Assembly (NCBI RefSeq): GCF_017254915.1
Contig: NZ_JAFKCT010000001.1
Coordinates: 1,230,808 to 1,294,807 of the forward strand
Length of the DNA stretch: 64,000 nt
Direction: 5' to 3'
From: Algoriphagus oliviformis
GTDB lineage: Bacteria; Bacteroidota; Bacteroidia; Cytophagales; Cyclobacteriaceae
A model generated the notes under the pieces. That model ran no database searches, had not been told where the DNA came from, and saw only the letters and a list, made by a program, of their open reading frames with translations. This document shows positions 28,264-37,026 of this stretch, in pieces; position 1 is the first letter of the stretch, and every line of letters starts with the position of its first letter. Both the position numbers and the translations under genes were made by a program.

Positions 28264-29916
28264 ATGCTCAAATCGCTTAGCATCTCCAATTACGCCCTGA
28301 TAGACCAATTGCACATGCAGCCCGCCAAGGGGCTGAGCATGATCACCGGAGAGACCGGCGCCGGTAAATCCATCATGCTGGGCGCTGTGGGGCTGCTTTT
28401 GGGTAACCGATCCGATACCAAAGTCCTGCTCCACGAAGACAAGAAGTGTGTGGTGGAGGGGATTTTTGAGATTGGGGAGTATGGCCTCAAGGGACTATTC
28501 GAGCAGCAGGAGCTGGACTACGAGGATACCTGCATCATCCGCAGGGAGATCAGCCCCGGGGGCAAATCCCGCTCCTTTGTAAACGATACCCCGGTTTTGC
28601 TGGACTTTCTGAAAGTGCTCGGAGCAAAACTCATGGACGTACATTCCCAGCATGACACCCTTCAGCTCGGTGAGGGCGCCTATCAGCTCGCCCTGGTCGA
28701 TGCCTATGCGCAAACGGCGAAGGAACTCAGCGCCTATCAGCGTGCCTATCGAGCGTTTAGAAAAGCCAAAACCACTTACGAAGAACTACGGCAAAAGGCC
28801 ATCGAGCTGCAAAAGGAAGCGGATTTCAACCAGTTTCAATTGGATGAACTAAGCGCACTGGCCTTGGTTGCCGGCGAGCAGCCTGAGCTGGAATCCACGC
28901 AGGAGGTGTTGGAAAACGCCGAGGAGATCAAGCTCAAGATCAACGAAATGCTCGCGCTCTTTCAGGAAGAGCAATACGGGGTCTTGCAGGGGATGGCCCA
29001 GATCCAGCACGGCATGCAAGGCTTGGAGCGCCTGGCACATAAATTTTCCGAACTGAAGGAGCGCTTCCAGAGTGCCCTGATCGAGATGAAGGACTTGGTG
29101 GATTCGCTGGCCACGGAAGAAAGCTTGGTGGAGATCGACTTTGAGAAGCTAGACCAGATCCGAGACCGGCTCAGCAAGATCTACCAATTGCAGAAAAAGC
29201 ACGGGGTCACTTCCGTGGAAGAGCTGATGAAAATCGAAAGCGAGTTGGCAGACAAAGTCTTCCAGTTCCAAAACTTGGATGAAAGTCTGTTGGCTGCTGA
29301 GAAGGTATTGAAAGAGACTCAAGCCGAAATGCTGGACGCTGGCAACAAGCTGACCGAAAGGCGGAAGTCTTGCTTTGCTCCTTTCGAAAAGGAACTTCAA
29401 AGTTTGCTCGCCGGGCTGGGTATGGAAAATGCCCGGATTCTCATCGAGCTCAAGGCCGTGGCGCCTAGCCAGTCCGGATTGGATGAGGTGGAGTTGCTTT
29501 TCTCCGCAAACAAGGGCGGCACGCCTCAGGCGCTGAAAAAAGTGGCCTCTGGGGGTGAGTTTTCCCGTCTTCTCTTCGCTATCAAATACCTCATGGCCGA
29601 CAAGATGGCCCTGCCGACCTTGATTTTTGACGAGATCGATACGGGGATCTCCGGAGAAGTGGCCCTGCAGATGGTACGCATGATGAAGGAGATCGCCGGT
29701 AGGCACCAGGTGATCTGCATCACGCACCTGCCGCAGGTGGCAGCCAAGGGAGAGCAGCATTACTTTGTATATAAGGACAATTCCTCCGAAAAGACCGTCA
29801 GCAAAATCCGCCTTCTGGCTGAAGAAGACCGTGTTGCGGAGCTGGCCAAGATGATCGCGGGCGCCAATCCTTCCGCTTCGGCTGTGGAGAGTGCCCGTGA
29901 GCTCTTGCTCAATTGA
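28264..29916 (+). CDS. recN: DNA repair protein RecN
   Basis: RecN is an SMC-like ATPase recruited to double-strand breaks. The 550-residue protein opens with MLKSLSISNYALIDQL and has a Walker A motif GETGAGKS at 29-36. Long coiled-coil arms span about 165-370 (Glu, Lys, Leu, Gln-rich). The C-terminal ABC head has the signature VASGGEFSRLLFAIKYLM and the Walker B region LIFDEIDTGISGEVA, then QVICITHLPQVAA. All key motifs are intact. Confidence 0.97.
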   Translation: MLKSLSISNYALIDQLHMQPAKGLSMITGETGAGKSIMLGAVGLLLGNRSDTKVLLHEDKKCVVEGIFEIGEYGLKGLFEQQELDYEDTCIIRREISPGGKSRSFVNDTPVLLDFLKVLGAKLMDVHSQHDTLQLGEGAYQLALVDAYAQTAKELSAYQRAYRAFRKAKTTYEELRQKAIELQKEADFNQFQLDELSALALVAGEQPELESTQEVLENAEEIKLKINEMLALFQEEQYGVLQGMAQIQHGMQGLERLAHKFSELKERFQSALIEMKDLVDSLATEESLVEIDFEKLDQIRDRLSKIYQLQKKHGVTSVEELMKIESELADKVFQFQNLDESLLAAEKVLKETQAEMLDAGNKLTERRKSCFAPFEKELQSLLAGLGMENARILIELKAVAPSQSGLDEVELLFSANKGGTPQALKKVASGGEFSRLLFAIKYLMADKMALPTLIFDEIDTGISGEVALQMVRMMKEIAGRHQVICITHLPQVAAKGEQHYFVYKDNSSEKTVSKIRLLAEEDRVAELAKMIAGANPSASAVESARELLLN

Positions 29917-29978
29917 GGGCAGAATCGCGAATTTTCCCTATTTTTACGCAGAATTTTTGAAATCAATCCAAAAGCTAT

Positions 29979-30794
29979 ATGCCAGAAAATTTGCTAAAAG
30001 GAAAAGTGGGGATCATCACCGGTGCGCTGGATGAAAACTCAATTGCCTGGAAAACTGCCCTGAAGGTCAAAGAACAGGGCGGGCGCTTTGTGCTCACCAA
30101 TGCCCCCATCGCGATGCGCATGGGCGCGATCAAGGAACTTGCCGAAGCATGCGATACCATCGTCATCCCTGCTGACGCGACCGTGGTCGAGGACATCGAG
30201 AAGCTCTATGCCGAGGCCAAGGAGTTTTTGGGGGGTAACTTTGACTTCCTCCTGCATTCCATCGGCATGTCTCCCAACATCCGCAAGGGAAAAGCATACG
30301 GCGATCTGAACTACGACTGGGCGATGAAGTCCTACGACGTGTCTGCGATCTCTTTTCACAAGATGATGCAGGTGGCAGAGAAGACCGACGCCATGAACGA
30401 GTGGGGTTCCATCGTCGGGCTGTCCTACATTGCGGCCCAGCGGGTGTTTCCTTTCTACACCGACATGGCGGATGCCAAAGCCCTGCTTGAAAGCATCGCC
30501 AGAGGATATGGCTATCGCTATGGCAAGCTGAAAAAAGTTCGCGTCAACACCATCTCCCAGTCCCCGACCAAGACGACCGCGGGATCCGGAATCGGCGGCT
30601 TTGATTCCTTCTACAACTTTGCCGAGGCGCTGTCCCCGCTTGGGAATGCTTCCGCCGAAGCCTGCGCTGACTACATCGTGACGATGTTTTCGGATCTGAC
30701 CAGAATGGTCACCATGCAAAACCTCTTCCACGACGGAGGCTATTCCTTCACCGGAATCTCCGAGGATATCATGGAGCGCTTCAAAGATTTGTAA
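29979..30794 (+). CDS. fabI: Enoyl-[acyl-carrier-protein] reductase (FabI type)
   Basis: FabI catalyses the last, NADH-dependent reduction in each round of fatty acid elongation. It is an SDR protein of 271 residues. The N-terminal cofactor region KGKVGIITGALDENSIAWK is FabI-like rather than classic GxxxGxG. The catalytic pattern YIAAQRVFPFYTDMADAKAL holds the Tyr-x6-Lys pair, and QSPTKTTAGSGIGGF marks the substrate loop. It is followed by a strong terminator at 30811-30843. It is the usual target of triclosan-type inhibitors, by family knowledge. Confidence 0.96.
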   Translation: MPENLLKGKVGIITGALDENSIAWKTALKVKEQGGRFVLTNAPIAMRMGAIKELAEACDTIVIPADATVVEDIEKLYAEAKEFLGGNFDFLLHSIGMSPNIRKGKAYGDLNYDWAMKSYDVSAISFHKMMQVAEKTDAMNEWGSIVGLSYIAAQRVFPFYTDMADAKALLESIARGYGYRYGKLKKVRVNTISQSPTKTTAGSGIGGFDSFYNFAEALSPLGNASAEACADYIVTMFSDLTRMVTMQNLFHDGGYSFTGISEDIMERFKDL

Positions 30795-30810
30795 AGCCGC
30801 TTGCCCTTTC

Positions 30811-30843
30811 AAGCCCGATTGGAAACAGTCGGGCTTTTTTTTG
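30811..30843 (+). terminator. Intrinsic terminator after fabI
   Basis: AAGCCCGA pairs with TCGGGCTT around a ten-base loop, followed by a run of T residues, 16 bp after the fabI stop. Confidence 0.9.
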
Positions 30844-30890
30844 GCCAATCCGTTCGTCTCGTTTTTTTCCTTGTCCATTTTATCCTATTT

Positions 30891-30995
30891 GGATATACGC
30901 TACTTTGACAATAATAGCCTTAGACTAGTATTCGGAGCGGGAAACCATGTTGAAAGACGCTACATCGGTCTTCGGTCATCGGTCTTCCTGCCCGA
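30891..30995 (+). repeat. Intergenic repeat, copy A
   Basis: This is a 105-bp non-coding segment matching, in inverted orientation, the segment 37027-37125: about nine substitutions, one 1-bp gap and one 6-bp gap. The shared core includes CTTCGGTCATCG, also found at 56226-56249. Copy A lies between the fabI terminator and the amidohydrolase gene. It contains the tandem hexamer-like pattern GGTCTTC/GGTCATC. Confidence 0.85.
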
Positions 30996-31076
30996 TTGTT
31001 GATGAAAATTCGGTTGCCAGCAGAAAAACGTATATATAGAGTTTACTATCTTTTAATCCATACAAGCCACCAACCT

Positions 31077-32663
31077 ATGAGAAAAATGCTACTGACTGCC
31101 CTGATGGGCATGGCCTTGGCCGTACAGGCTTTTTGCCAGATCGCGTCTGCTCCCGCTCGGGCAGAGGGGGAAGGTCCCTATACCAAACTGATCATCCGGG
31201 GAGTCATCCTCGTCGACGGTACCGGCGCGCCCCCTATCGGACCGGTCGATATCGTGGTGGAAAAAAAACGCATCGCCCAGATCCAAACCGTCGGATATCC
31301 TGGATTGCCGATCAGCGAAAACCGTCGCCCCAAAGCCGATGAAAACACAAAGGTCTTGGACTTGGAGGGACACTATCTGCTGCCGGGCTTTGTGGATAGC
31401 CACGGCCATATCGGAGGTACGGGCCAAGGCACTCCCGCGGAATATGTGTACAAGCTTTGGATGGCCCACGGCATCACGACTATAAAAGATCCATCCGCTG
31501 GAAATGGGATAGACTGGGTGCTGGACCAAAAGAAAAAGTCGCTGGCCAACGAAATTACAGCGCCGAGGATTTTTGCCTACACGTCATTTGGCCAAGGATC
31601 CGGTGGATCCATCTCCAACGCGGAGCAGGCCAAGGCTTGGGTGAATACCAACAAGGCCAAAGGCGCGGACGGGATCAAGTTTTTCGGAGCAAAGCCTGAG
31701 GTCATGGAAGCCGCGATCGCCGAAAACAAGCGGATCGGACTTCGGTCCATCATGCACCATCAGCAGATGGACGTGGCCAGGTGGAATGTGCTGCATTCTG
31801 CCCGAGCAGGGCTGACCTCGATGGAGCACTGGTATGGCCTGCCTGAGGCGCTGTTTGAGAATCGCACCATCCAAGATTTTAGACTAGACTACAATTACCA
31901 AAACGAGCAACATCGCTTCGGTGAGGCCGGGAAGCTTTGGAAGCAGGCCGCAGCGCCTTATTCCGAGCATTGGAACAAGGTGATGGACGAGTTGTTGGCG
32001 CTGGATTTTACCCTCGACCCGACTTTCAATATCTACGAAGCCAATCGGGATCTGATGCGCGCCCGCACCCAGGAGTGGCATGCCGTGTATACGCTGCCCT
32101 CGCTTTGGAGATTTTATGCGCCGAGCCGGCAGTCCCATGGATCGTATTGGTTTGACTGGACCACCGAGGAGGAGGTGCAGTGGAAGGAGAATTATAGGCT
32201 TTGGATGGCCTTCATCAATGAATACAAAAACCGAGGCGGACGTGTGACTGCCGGCTCGGACTCCGGGTTCATCTACCAGCTTTACGGTTTTGCCTACATC
32301 CGCGAGCTGGAGCTGCTGCGGGAGGCGGGTTTTCATCCTCTCGAAGTGATTCGAAGCGCCACCTTGTATGGTGCGCAGGCGCTCGGCATGGAAAAGGAGA
32401 TTGGTTCTGTAGAAGTGGGCAAGCTCGCCGACTTTGTCATTTTGGAAGAAAATCCCCTCCAAAACCTGAAGGTGCTCTATGGCACCGGCTCGATCCGAAT
32501 CGACGATACAAATACGCCGGTCAGGGTCGGTGGGGTCAAATACACCGTGAAAGACGGAATCGTGTACGATGCCAAAAAGATGCTGCAGGATGTGAAGGCC
32601 ATGGTGGATGAGGCCAAAGCCACCGAAAACGTCCAACTAAAGCAGCCGGGGCTGGATTGGTAA
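31077..32663 (+). CDS. Exported metal-dependent amidohydrolase
   Basis: This 528-residue amidohydrolase-superfamily enzyme is of the imidazolonepropionase/prolidase-like type and its substrate is unknown. The ATG at 31077 begins the signal peptide (MLLTALMGMALAVQAFCQ); an in-frame ATG at 30996 would add a non-signal prefix. Metal motifs: the HxH in LPGFVDSHGHIGG, HHQQMDVARW and LTSMEHWYGLP, and the late Asp in VTAGSDSGFIYQL. The C-terminal composite domain (GSVEVGKLADFVILEENPL) is typical of the superfamily. It stands alone between terminators and next to intergenic repeat copy A. Confidence 0.88.
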   Translation: MRKMLLTALMGMALAVQAFCQIASAPARAEGEGPYTKLIIRGVILVDGTGAPPIGPVDIVVEKKRIAQIQTVGYPGLPISENRRPKADENTKVLDLEGHYLLPGFVDSHGHIGGTGQGTPAEYVYKLWMAHGITTIKDPSAGNGIDWVLDQKKKSLANEITAPRIFAYTSFGQGSGGSISNAEQAKAWVNTNKAKGADGIKFFGAKPEVMEAAIAENKRIGLRSIMHHQQMDVARWNVLHSARAGLTSMEHWYGLPEALFENRTIQDFRLDYNYQNEQHRFGEAGKLWKQAAAPYSEHWNKVMDELLALDFTLDPTFNIYEANRDLMRARTQEWHAVYTLPSLWRFYAPSRQSHGSYWFDWTTEEEVQWKENYRLWMAFINEYKNRGGRVTAGSDSGFIYQLYGFAYIRELELLREAGFHPLEVIRSATLYGAQALGMEKEIGSVEVGKLADFVILEENPLQNLKVLYGTGSIRIDDTNTPVRVGGVKYTVKDGIVYDAKKMLQDVKAMVDEAKATENVQLKQPGLDW

Positions 32664-32681
32664 AAGATACGGTTCTAAATC

Positions 32682-32711
32682 AAAGGGGAAGGCTGAGGCT
32701 TTCCCCTTTTT
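32682..32711 (+). terminator. Intrinsic terminator after the amidohydrolase gene
   Basis: AAAGGGGAA pairs with TTCCCCTTT around a ten-base loop and ends in TTTTT, 19 bp after the stop. Confidence 0.88.
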
Positions 32712-32788
32712 CGTTGGCGCTGTTTCTGGTCGGACGAAAAAGAAAATGAAATTTTTTCGCTCAATGTGAAACCTTTCCTTAAATTTAC

Positions 32789-32800
32789 ATGTATATACAT
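32789..32800. promoter_or_regulatory. Candidate MarR operator upstream of the MarR gene
   Basis: ATGTATATACAT is a perfect 12-bp palindrome 20 bp before the MarR ATG. A one-mismatch copy, ATGTATAGACAT, lies upstream of the adjacent yceI-like gene at 33292-33303. Placement at both promoters suggests autoregulation plus control of the downstream gene. Confidence 0.6.
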
Positions 32801-32820
32801 TAAAATCAGATGTAGATAAA

Positions 32821-33273
32821 ATGGGAAAGATAGAAGAAGCCATACAGCAGAAGGAATTCAAGGATCCGTTTAACAAGGCTGTGGTAAACTTGCTTTACAC
32901 CCATAGCTACTTGGTGACAGCGCAAAACGGCCTGTTTAAGCCTTACGATATTTCCCCAGAGCAATATAATGTACTGAGGATTCTCCGCGGGCAAAATGGC
33001 AACCCGACCACCGTGTCGTCTATCCAAGACCGAATGCTCAACAAGATGTCGAATGCTTCCAGGCTGGTAGAAAAGCTGAAATTAAAAGGCTGGGTGAAAA
33101 GGACAGAGTGTACCTCCGACCGAAGACAGGTAGATGTCCTGATCACCGATGAGGGGCTGGAGCTGCTCCAGACTTTGGAAAGGCTGGTGGAAGAGAGCAA
33201 CGTGAGAGTGGTCAACCTGAGCCAGGAAGAAGCGGTGCAGCTCAATGAGCTTTTGGACAAATTGAGAGGATAA
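32821..33273 (+). CDS. MarR-family transcriptional regulator
   Basis: This 150-residue winged helix-turn-helix regulator is probably a repressor. The N-terminal helices (1-40) and the wHTH region ISPEQYNVLRILRGQNG, SSIQDRMLNKMSNASRLVEK and the wing WVKRTECTSDRRQVDVLITD are typical. The closest functional parallel by context is MhqR of Bacillus, which controls a ring-cleaving dioxygenase and a carboxylesterase; the same pair lies 700 bp downstream here. No Cys-based switch is prominent (only one Cys, in TECTSDRR). A perfect palindrome upstream and its near-copy before yceI are candidate operators. Confidence 0.9.
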   Translation: MGKIEEAIQQKEFKDPFNKAVVNLLYTHSYLVTAQNGLFKPYDISPEQYNVLRILRGQNGNPTTVSSIQDRMLNKMSNASRLVEKLKLKGWVKRTECTSDRRQVDVLITDEGLELLQTLERLVEESNVRVVNLSQEEAVQLNELLDKLRG

Positions 33274-33291
33274 AAAATTTTAACCAAATAG

Positions 33292-33303
33292 ATGTATAGA
33301 CAT
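33292..33303. promoter_or_regulatory. Candidate MarR operator upstream of the yceI-like gene
   Basis: ATGTATAGACAT matches the palindrome at 32789-32800 with one change. It lies 19 bp after the MarR stop and 48 bp before the YceI ATG. Confidence 0.55.
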
Positions 33304-33351
33304 CAAATGTAAAAACAAATTAATTAACCATTCATTTAAAAACAAACGATT

Positions 33352-33906
33352 ATGAACACGACAAAATGGAGTATCGACCCTACCCACTCAGAGGTATCTT
33401 TCAAAGTGAAGCACTTGGTAATCTCTACCGTCACGGGCTTTTTCAAGGAGTTTGAAGGAGCAGCCGAGTCTGACAGCGATTCTTTTGAGGGCGCAAAGGT
33501 GACTTTCGCGGCCACTGTGGATAGCATTGACACCAACCAAAAAGACAGAGACGCCCACTTGAAGTCTGCGGATTTCTTTGACGCGGAGAATTATCCTAAA
33601 TTGACTTTCGCCGGACAAGTAGCAAAAGTCGGCGGTGACTACAAGCTGGTCGGGGATCTCGAGATTCGCGGCAACAAGAGAGAAGTCGAGCTCGACGTGG
33701 ACTTTGGCGGTGTGGTGGCTGACCCTTGGGGACAGACCAAGGCCGGTTTTGAGATCGAGGGCAAGATCTCCCGAAAAGAATTTGGATTGACTTGGTCTGC
33801 CGTGACTGAGGCGGGCAGTGTGGTCGTCAGCGACCAGGTGAGATTGCACCTGAGTGTGCAGCTGGTCAAACAGCAGGTGGAAGCATCTTCCGAAGCAACA
33901 GCATAA
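33352..33906 (+). CDS. YceI-family lipid-binding-like protein
   Basis: This 184-residue protein has the YceI fold, a lipocalin-like barrel that binds isoprenoid chains such as ubiquinone precursors. The conserved start WSIDPTHSEVSFKVKHLVIS is followed by SIDTNQKDRDAHLKSADFFD and a C-terminal SAVTEAGSVVVSDQVRLHLS. No signal peptide is visible, so this member is probably cytoplasmic. The operator-like palindrome upstream suggests MarR control. A quinone-binding role would fit the dioxygenase and carboxylesterase that follow, but that is inference. Confidence 0.92.
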   Translation: MNTTKWSIDPTHSEVSFKVKHLVISTVTGFFKEFEGAAESDSDSFEGAKVTFAATVDSIDTNQKDRDAHLKSADFFDAENYPKLTFAGQVAKVGGDYKLVGDLEIRGNKREVELDVDFGGVVADPWGQTKAGFEIEGKISRKEFGLTWSAVTEAGSVVVSDQVRLHLSVQLVKQQVEASSEATA

Positions 33907-33912
33907 TTCAAG

Positions 33913-33937
33913 AAGCTGCCCTCGGGCAGCTTTTTTT
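33913..33937 (+). terminator. Intrinsic terminator after the yceI-like gene
   Basis: AAGCTGCC pairs with GGCAGCTT around CTCG (a stable tetraloop), followed by T residues. It separates yceI from the dioxygenase gene, though read-through is possible since the next ATG is only 25 bp away. Confidence 0.8.
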
Positions 33938-33961
33938 AACTCCCAAAAGAAAGGAATAACC

Positions 33962-34912
33962 ATGAAACCATTGATCACCGGCATCCACCATATCACAGCG
34001 ATCGCCGGAAATCCCCAGCAAAACATCGATTTCTACACCGGAGTCCTAGGACTTCGCTTGGTCAAAAAGACCATCAACTTCGATGCACCAGATGTTTACC
34101 ACTTCTATTTCGGGGATGAACTAGGCCGGCCAGGCACCGTCTTTACCACCTTCCCGTTTACCGGAGCAAGGAAGGGGACAAAAGGAACCGGCGAATTGAC
34201 CTACACGGCATTTTCCGTAGGCAAAGATTCGCTGGCATACTGGACAGAGCGTCTGCGCAAGTTTGGGATCCCGGTGTCCGATCTTCAAAAGCGTTTTGGA
34301 AATGAGTTGATACGCTTTGAGGACCACGATGGCATGGGCATCGAGCTGGTGGCAAGCGGCGAAGACGACAGGCCAGGCTGGACGTATGGTCATATTCCCG
34401 CCGAGCATTCGATTCGCGGATTCTTTGGTGCGACGCTCCAGCTGCAGTCCAAGGAGCTGACTGAGCAGCTGCTCACTCGTCACATGGACTATAGCTTTAT
34501 CGGGCAGGAAGGGGATCGCTTCCGCTACGGCACGGAGGGCAAAGCCGGTGATATCGTGGATATTGTCGTCAACGAGGCCGGGCGTCGGGGCGTGCAAAGC
34601 GCCGGAACCGTCCACCACATAGCATTCCGTACCGCCAATGAGACCACGCAATTGGCCGTTCAAGAAATATTGATGCAAAATGGCTATATGGTCACCGAGG
34701 TGAAGGACAGGAATTACTTCAAATCTATCTACTTTCGCGAGCCCGGAGGAGTACTGTTCGAGGTTGCTACCGACGAGCCCGGCTTTGCGATTGACGAAGA
34801 CGAAGCCCATTTGGGTGAGTTGGTCAAGCTGCCGGAGTGGGCGGAGCCGAGTCGGGAGCGGATAGAGAAAGGCCTTACCCCTGTCAAACTAGACGTCTCG
34901 AGCTATGTCTGA
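33962..34912 (+). CDS. Ring-cleaving dioxygenase, glyoxalase/VOC superfamily (MhqO/MhqA type)
   Basis: This 316-residue protein has two VOC modules. The ATG at 33962 begins MKPLITGIHHITAIAGNPQQ, the family's usual N-terminus; the frame is open further upstream but that would overlap yceI. The metal ligands are probably the His in GIHHITA, the His in TVHHIAFRT and the Glu in PGGVLFEVATDEP. MhqA/MhqO homologues open hydroquinone or catechol-like rings during electrophile stress. It overlaps the following carboxylesterase by 8 bp, so they are co-translated. Confidence 0.9.
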   Translation: MKPLITGIHHITAIAGNPQQNIDFYTGVLGLRLVKKTINFDAPDVYHFYFGDELGRPGTVFTTFPFTGARKGTKGTGELTYTAFSVGKDSLAYWTERLRKFGIPVSDLQKRFGNELIRFEDHDGMGIELVASGEDDRPGWTYGHIPAEHSIRGFFGATLQLQSKELTEQLLTRHMDYSFIGQEGDRFRYGTEGKAGDIVDIVVNEAGRRGVQSAGTVHHIAFRTANETTQLAVQEILMQNGYMVTEVKDRNYFKSIYFREPGGVLFEVATDEPGFAIDEDEAHLGELVKLPEWAEPSRERIEKGLTPVKLDVSSYV

Positions 34913-35516
34913 GCTAAGAAAAAGCGGATTGCCTCTGGAGCAGGCGAAAAAGGCAATCATCCTGATCCACGGTCGGGGAGCTACCGCTGAGAGTATCTTA
35001 TCGCTTAGTTCATATCTGAATTTGACCGACTATGCAATTCTCGCTCCGCAGGCAAACGGAAATTCCTGGTATCCGTTTGGGTTTATGGCTTCCGACGAAG
35101 GCAATAAAACCACCTTGGAACGTTCTTTAGGGGTGATTGCCGCGGCAAGGGAAGAGCTCCTCGCTGCGGGGATCCCGGATGAGAGGATTTTCTTTTTGGG
35201 ATTTTCACAAGGAGCTTGCCTGAGCCTGGAGTTTGCCGCTAGGCATGCCACTCGCTTCGGCGGAGTAGTAGCTTTCACAGGTGGGCTGGTTGGGGAAAAG
35301 CTCCAGCCGGAGAAGTACTCCGGAGATTTCCGGGATACACCGATTTTCATCGGTAGCAGTGACCGGGATTTTCACGTTCCGGCAAAAAGGATAAACGAAT
35401 CGGCTGAGTTGCTCCGTACCATGGGAGCAGACGTGACCGTTCAGCTATATGACGATCCGGATCATACGATCCGCGCAGAAGAGATAAACTGGGTAAACCA
35501 AAAGATTTTCTTGTAA
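34905..35516 (+). CDS. Alpha/beta hydrolase, phospholipase/carboxylesterase (MhqD type)
   Basis: This 203-residue alpha/beta hydrolase has the nucleophile elbow GFSQGACLS and the oxyanion region ILIHGRGATAESIL. The catalytic Asp is probably in IGSSDRDFHVPA and the His in YDDPDHTIRAEE. Members near ring-cleaving dioxygenases (Bacillus MhqD) belong to quinone-stress regulons. The 8-bp overlap with the dioxygenase gene indicates a shared role. An intrinsic terminator follows. Confidence 0.9.
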   Translation: MSELRKSGLPLEQAKKAIILIHGRGATAESILSLSSYLNLTDYAILAPQANGNSWYPFGFMASDEGNKTTLERSLGVIAAAREELLAAGIPDERIFFLGFSQGACLSLEFAARHATRFGGVVAFTGGLVGEKLQPEKYSGDFRDTPIFIGSSDRDFHVPAKRINESAELLRTMGADVTVQLYDDPDHTIRAEEINWVNQKIFL

Positions 35517-35536
35517 GGTCTATTTAGTTTAAAAAG

Positions 35537-35565
35537 TCCCCGGCAAGTTGTCGGGGTATTTTTTT
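35537..35565 (+). terminator. Intrinsic terminator after the carboxylesterase gene
   Basis: CCCCGGC pairs with GTCGGGG (one wobble) around AAGTT, followed by a T-rich run. Confidence 0.85.
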
Positions 35566-35607
35566 GTCTTTTTGAAGCTATTTTCCGATAAAATCGAGGT
35601 CGAAAAA

Positions 35608-35697
35608 CCTTAAAAATATTTTTGTAATGGATTGATAATAAATAAAATAGGGGTGTTTTTCGGAATTTACTCAATAGATTGAGTAAATTTACTCAAT
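35608..35697. repeat. Left flanking repeat of the AAA-DUF4143 gene with operator-like dyad
   Basis: Two parts are visible. Bases 35608-35675 resemble 37161-37228 in direct orientation at both ends (AAAAATATTT, TTGATAAT, GGAATTT-ACTCAAT). Within it TTTACTCAAT-AG-ATTGAGTAAA (35666-35687) is a perfect 10-bp dyad, followed at once by a third half-site TTTACTCAAT (35688-35697). It ends 17 bp before the ATPase ATG, so it probably contains the promoter or operator. Confidence 0.75.
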
Positions 35698-35714
35698 AAA
35701 ACGCGTAAAAAATC

Positions 35715-36911
35715 ATGAGCTATCAAAGGGCGGAGAAAGCCGTCATCCAAAAGCGCCTGCAGGATGAGCCGCGCAGGTTCATACAGGTGATCTATGGTCC
35801 TCGCCAAGTAGGGAAGACGACCCTGATCCGACAGGTGATCAAGGACATGGCCGCACCCAATACTCTGGTGGCGGCGGATGCCGTGCCCGCTACGGATCGG
35901 GTTTGGATTGCCCAACAGTGGGAGATCGCCCGGGCCAAGCAAGCCCAAAGCCCGGAAATCCCCTATTTGCTGGTGATAGACGAGGTGCAGAAGATCGACA
36001 ACTGGAGCGAGCAGGTCAAGGCGGAGTGGGATCGGGACACCGCCGACGAACGGGATATCCGGGTGATTTTGCTCGGATCCTCTCGGCTGATGCTCCAGCA
36101 GGGACTGACCGAGTCTCTGGCGGGAAGGTTCGAGGCCATGTACTTGGGGCATTGGTCTTACCGTGAGATGAAGGACGCCTTCGGCTTGACCGCCGAGGAG
36201 TACGTCTGGCACGGAGGCTACCCAGGTGCGATCATGCTCAGAGACGACGAGGATCGCTGGAAAAACTACGTGCGCGACGCTCTGCTGGAGACCAGTATTT
36301 CCAAGGACATCCTCATGCTGACCCGAGTGGACAAGCCTGCCCTGATGAGACGGCTGTTCGAGATCGGCTCGGCCTATTCCGGGCAGGTGCTCAGCTATAC
36401 CAAGGTGATGGGGCAGCTCTCGGACGCGGGCAATACCACCACGCTCGCCAATTACCTGGAGCTGCTCAACGAGGCGGGCCTGTTGGCCGGTTTGGAAAAG
36501 TATAGCCCCAATCTCGTGCGAAAACGCTCCTCCAGTCCCAAGTTCATGGTGCACAATACCGCCGTCATGTCCGGGATCAGCAATGAGACCCAAGAGACCC
36601 TCCAAGCCGATCACCGAGCCTGGGGCCGCTGGGTGGAATCTGCGGTGGGAGCGCACCTGGTCAATCAGGCGTTCAAGGAGAAAAAACTAACCATCTACTA
36701 CTGGCGGGAGGGGAATGACGAGGTGGATTTTGTAGTCGAGTACAAGAAGCGGATCATCGCGCTGGAGGTGAAGACCTCCAAAGTGGGGACGCTGTCAGGC
36801 TTGAATGCGTTCGCCGCACAATATCGGCCGGAGAAGTCGCTCGTCATCGGCACTGACGGGATCCCCTGGCAGGACTTCTTGCAGATGGATATTTTGGATT
36901 TGTATGCGTAA
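35715..36911 (+). CDS. AAA ATPase with DUF4143 domain
   Basis: This 398-residue protein has the standard architecture of the AAA_14/DUF4143 group. The P-loop GPRQVGKTTL is at about 28-37, the Walker B LLVIDEVQK at about 87-95 and an arginine-finger-like LGSSRLM follows. The DUF4143 region (about 200-360) ends in a nuclease-like fold: WREGNDEVDFVVEYKKRIIALEVKTS contains the D...ExK arrangement of PD-(D/E)XK enzymes. The family is abundant, patchily distributed and of unknown function. Here it is bracketed by related dyad repeats, which suggests autoregulation or mobility. A terminator follows directly. Confidence 0.9.
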   Translation: MSYQRAEKAVIQKRLQDEPRRFIQVIYGPRQVGKTTLIRQVIKDMAAPNTLVAADAVPATDRVWIAQQWEIARAKQAQSPEIPYLLVIDEVQKIDNWSEQVKAEWDRDTADERDIRVILLGSSRLMLQQGLTESLAGRFEAMYLGHWSYREMKDAFGLTAEEYVWHGGYPGAIMLRDDEDRWKNYVRDALLETSISKDILMLTRVDKPALMRRLFEIGSAYSGQVLSYTKVMGQLSDAGNTTTLANYLELLNEAGLLAGLEKYSPNLVRKRSSSPKFMVHNTAVMSGISNETQETLQADHRAWGRWVESAVGAHLVNQAFKEKKLTIYYWREGNDEVDFVVEYKKRIIALEVKTSKVGTLSGLNAFAAQYRPEKSLVIGTDGIPWQDFLQMDILDLYA

Positions 36912-36941
36912 AAGACAGTCGTTTTCGGCTGTCTTTTTTTT
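36911..36941 (+). terminator. Intrinsic terminator after the AAA-DUF4143 gene
   Basis: AAAGACAG pairs with CTGTCTTT around a ten-base loop, followed by T residues. It begins at the last base of the stop codon. The 36912-37272 gap holds this terminator, intergenic repeat copy B and the right flanking dyad; no further gene is seen in it. Confidence 0.85.
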
Positions 36942-37026
36942 GCCAAAATAAACTCAATCATGATTATCCGCAATCTTGCCAGTAATCCAATTTGCTTCTT
37001 CAATTGGGCAGGAAGACCCCGACACG

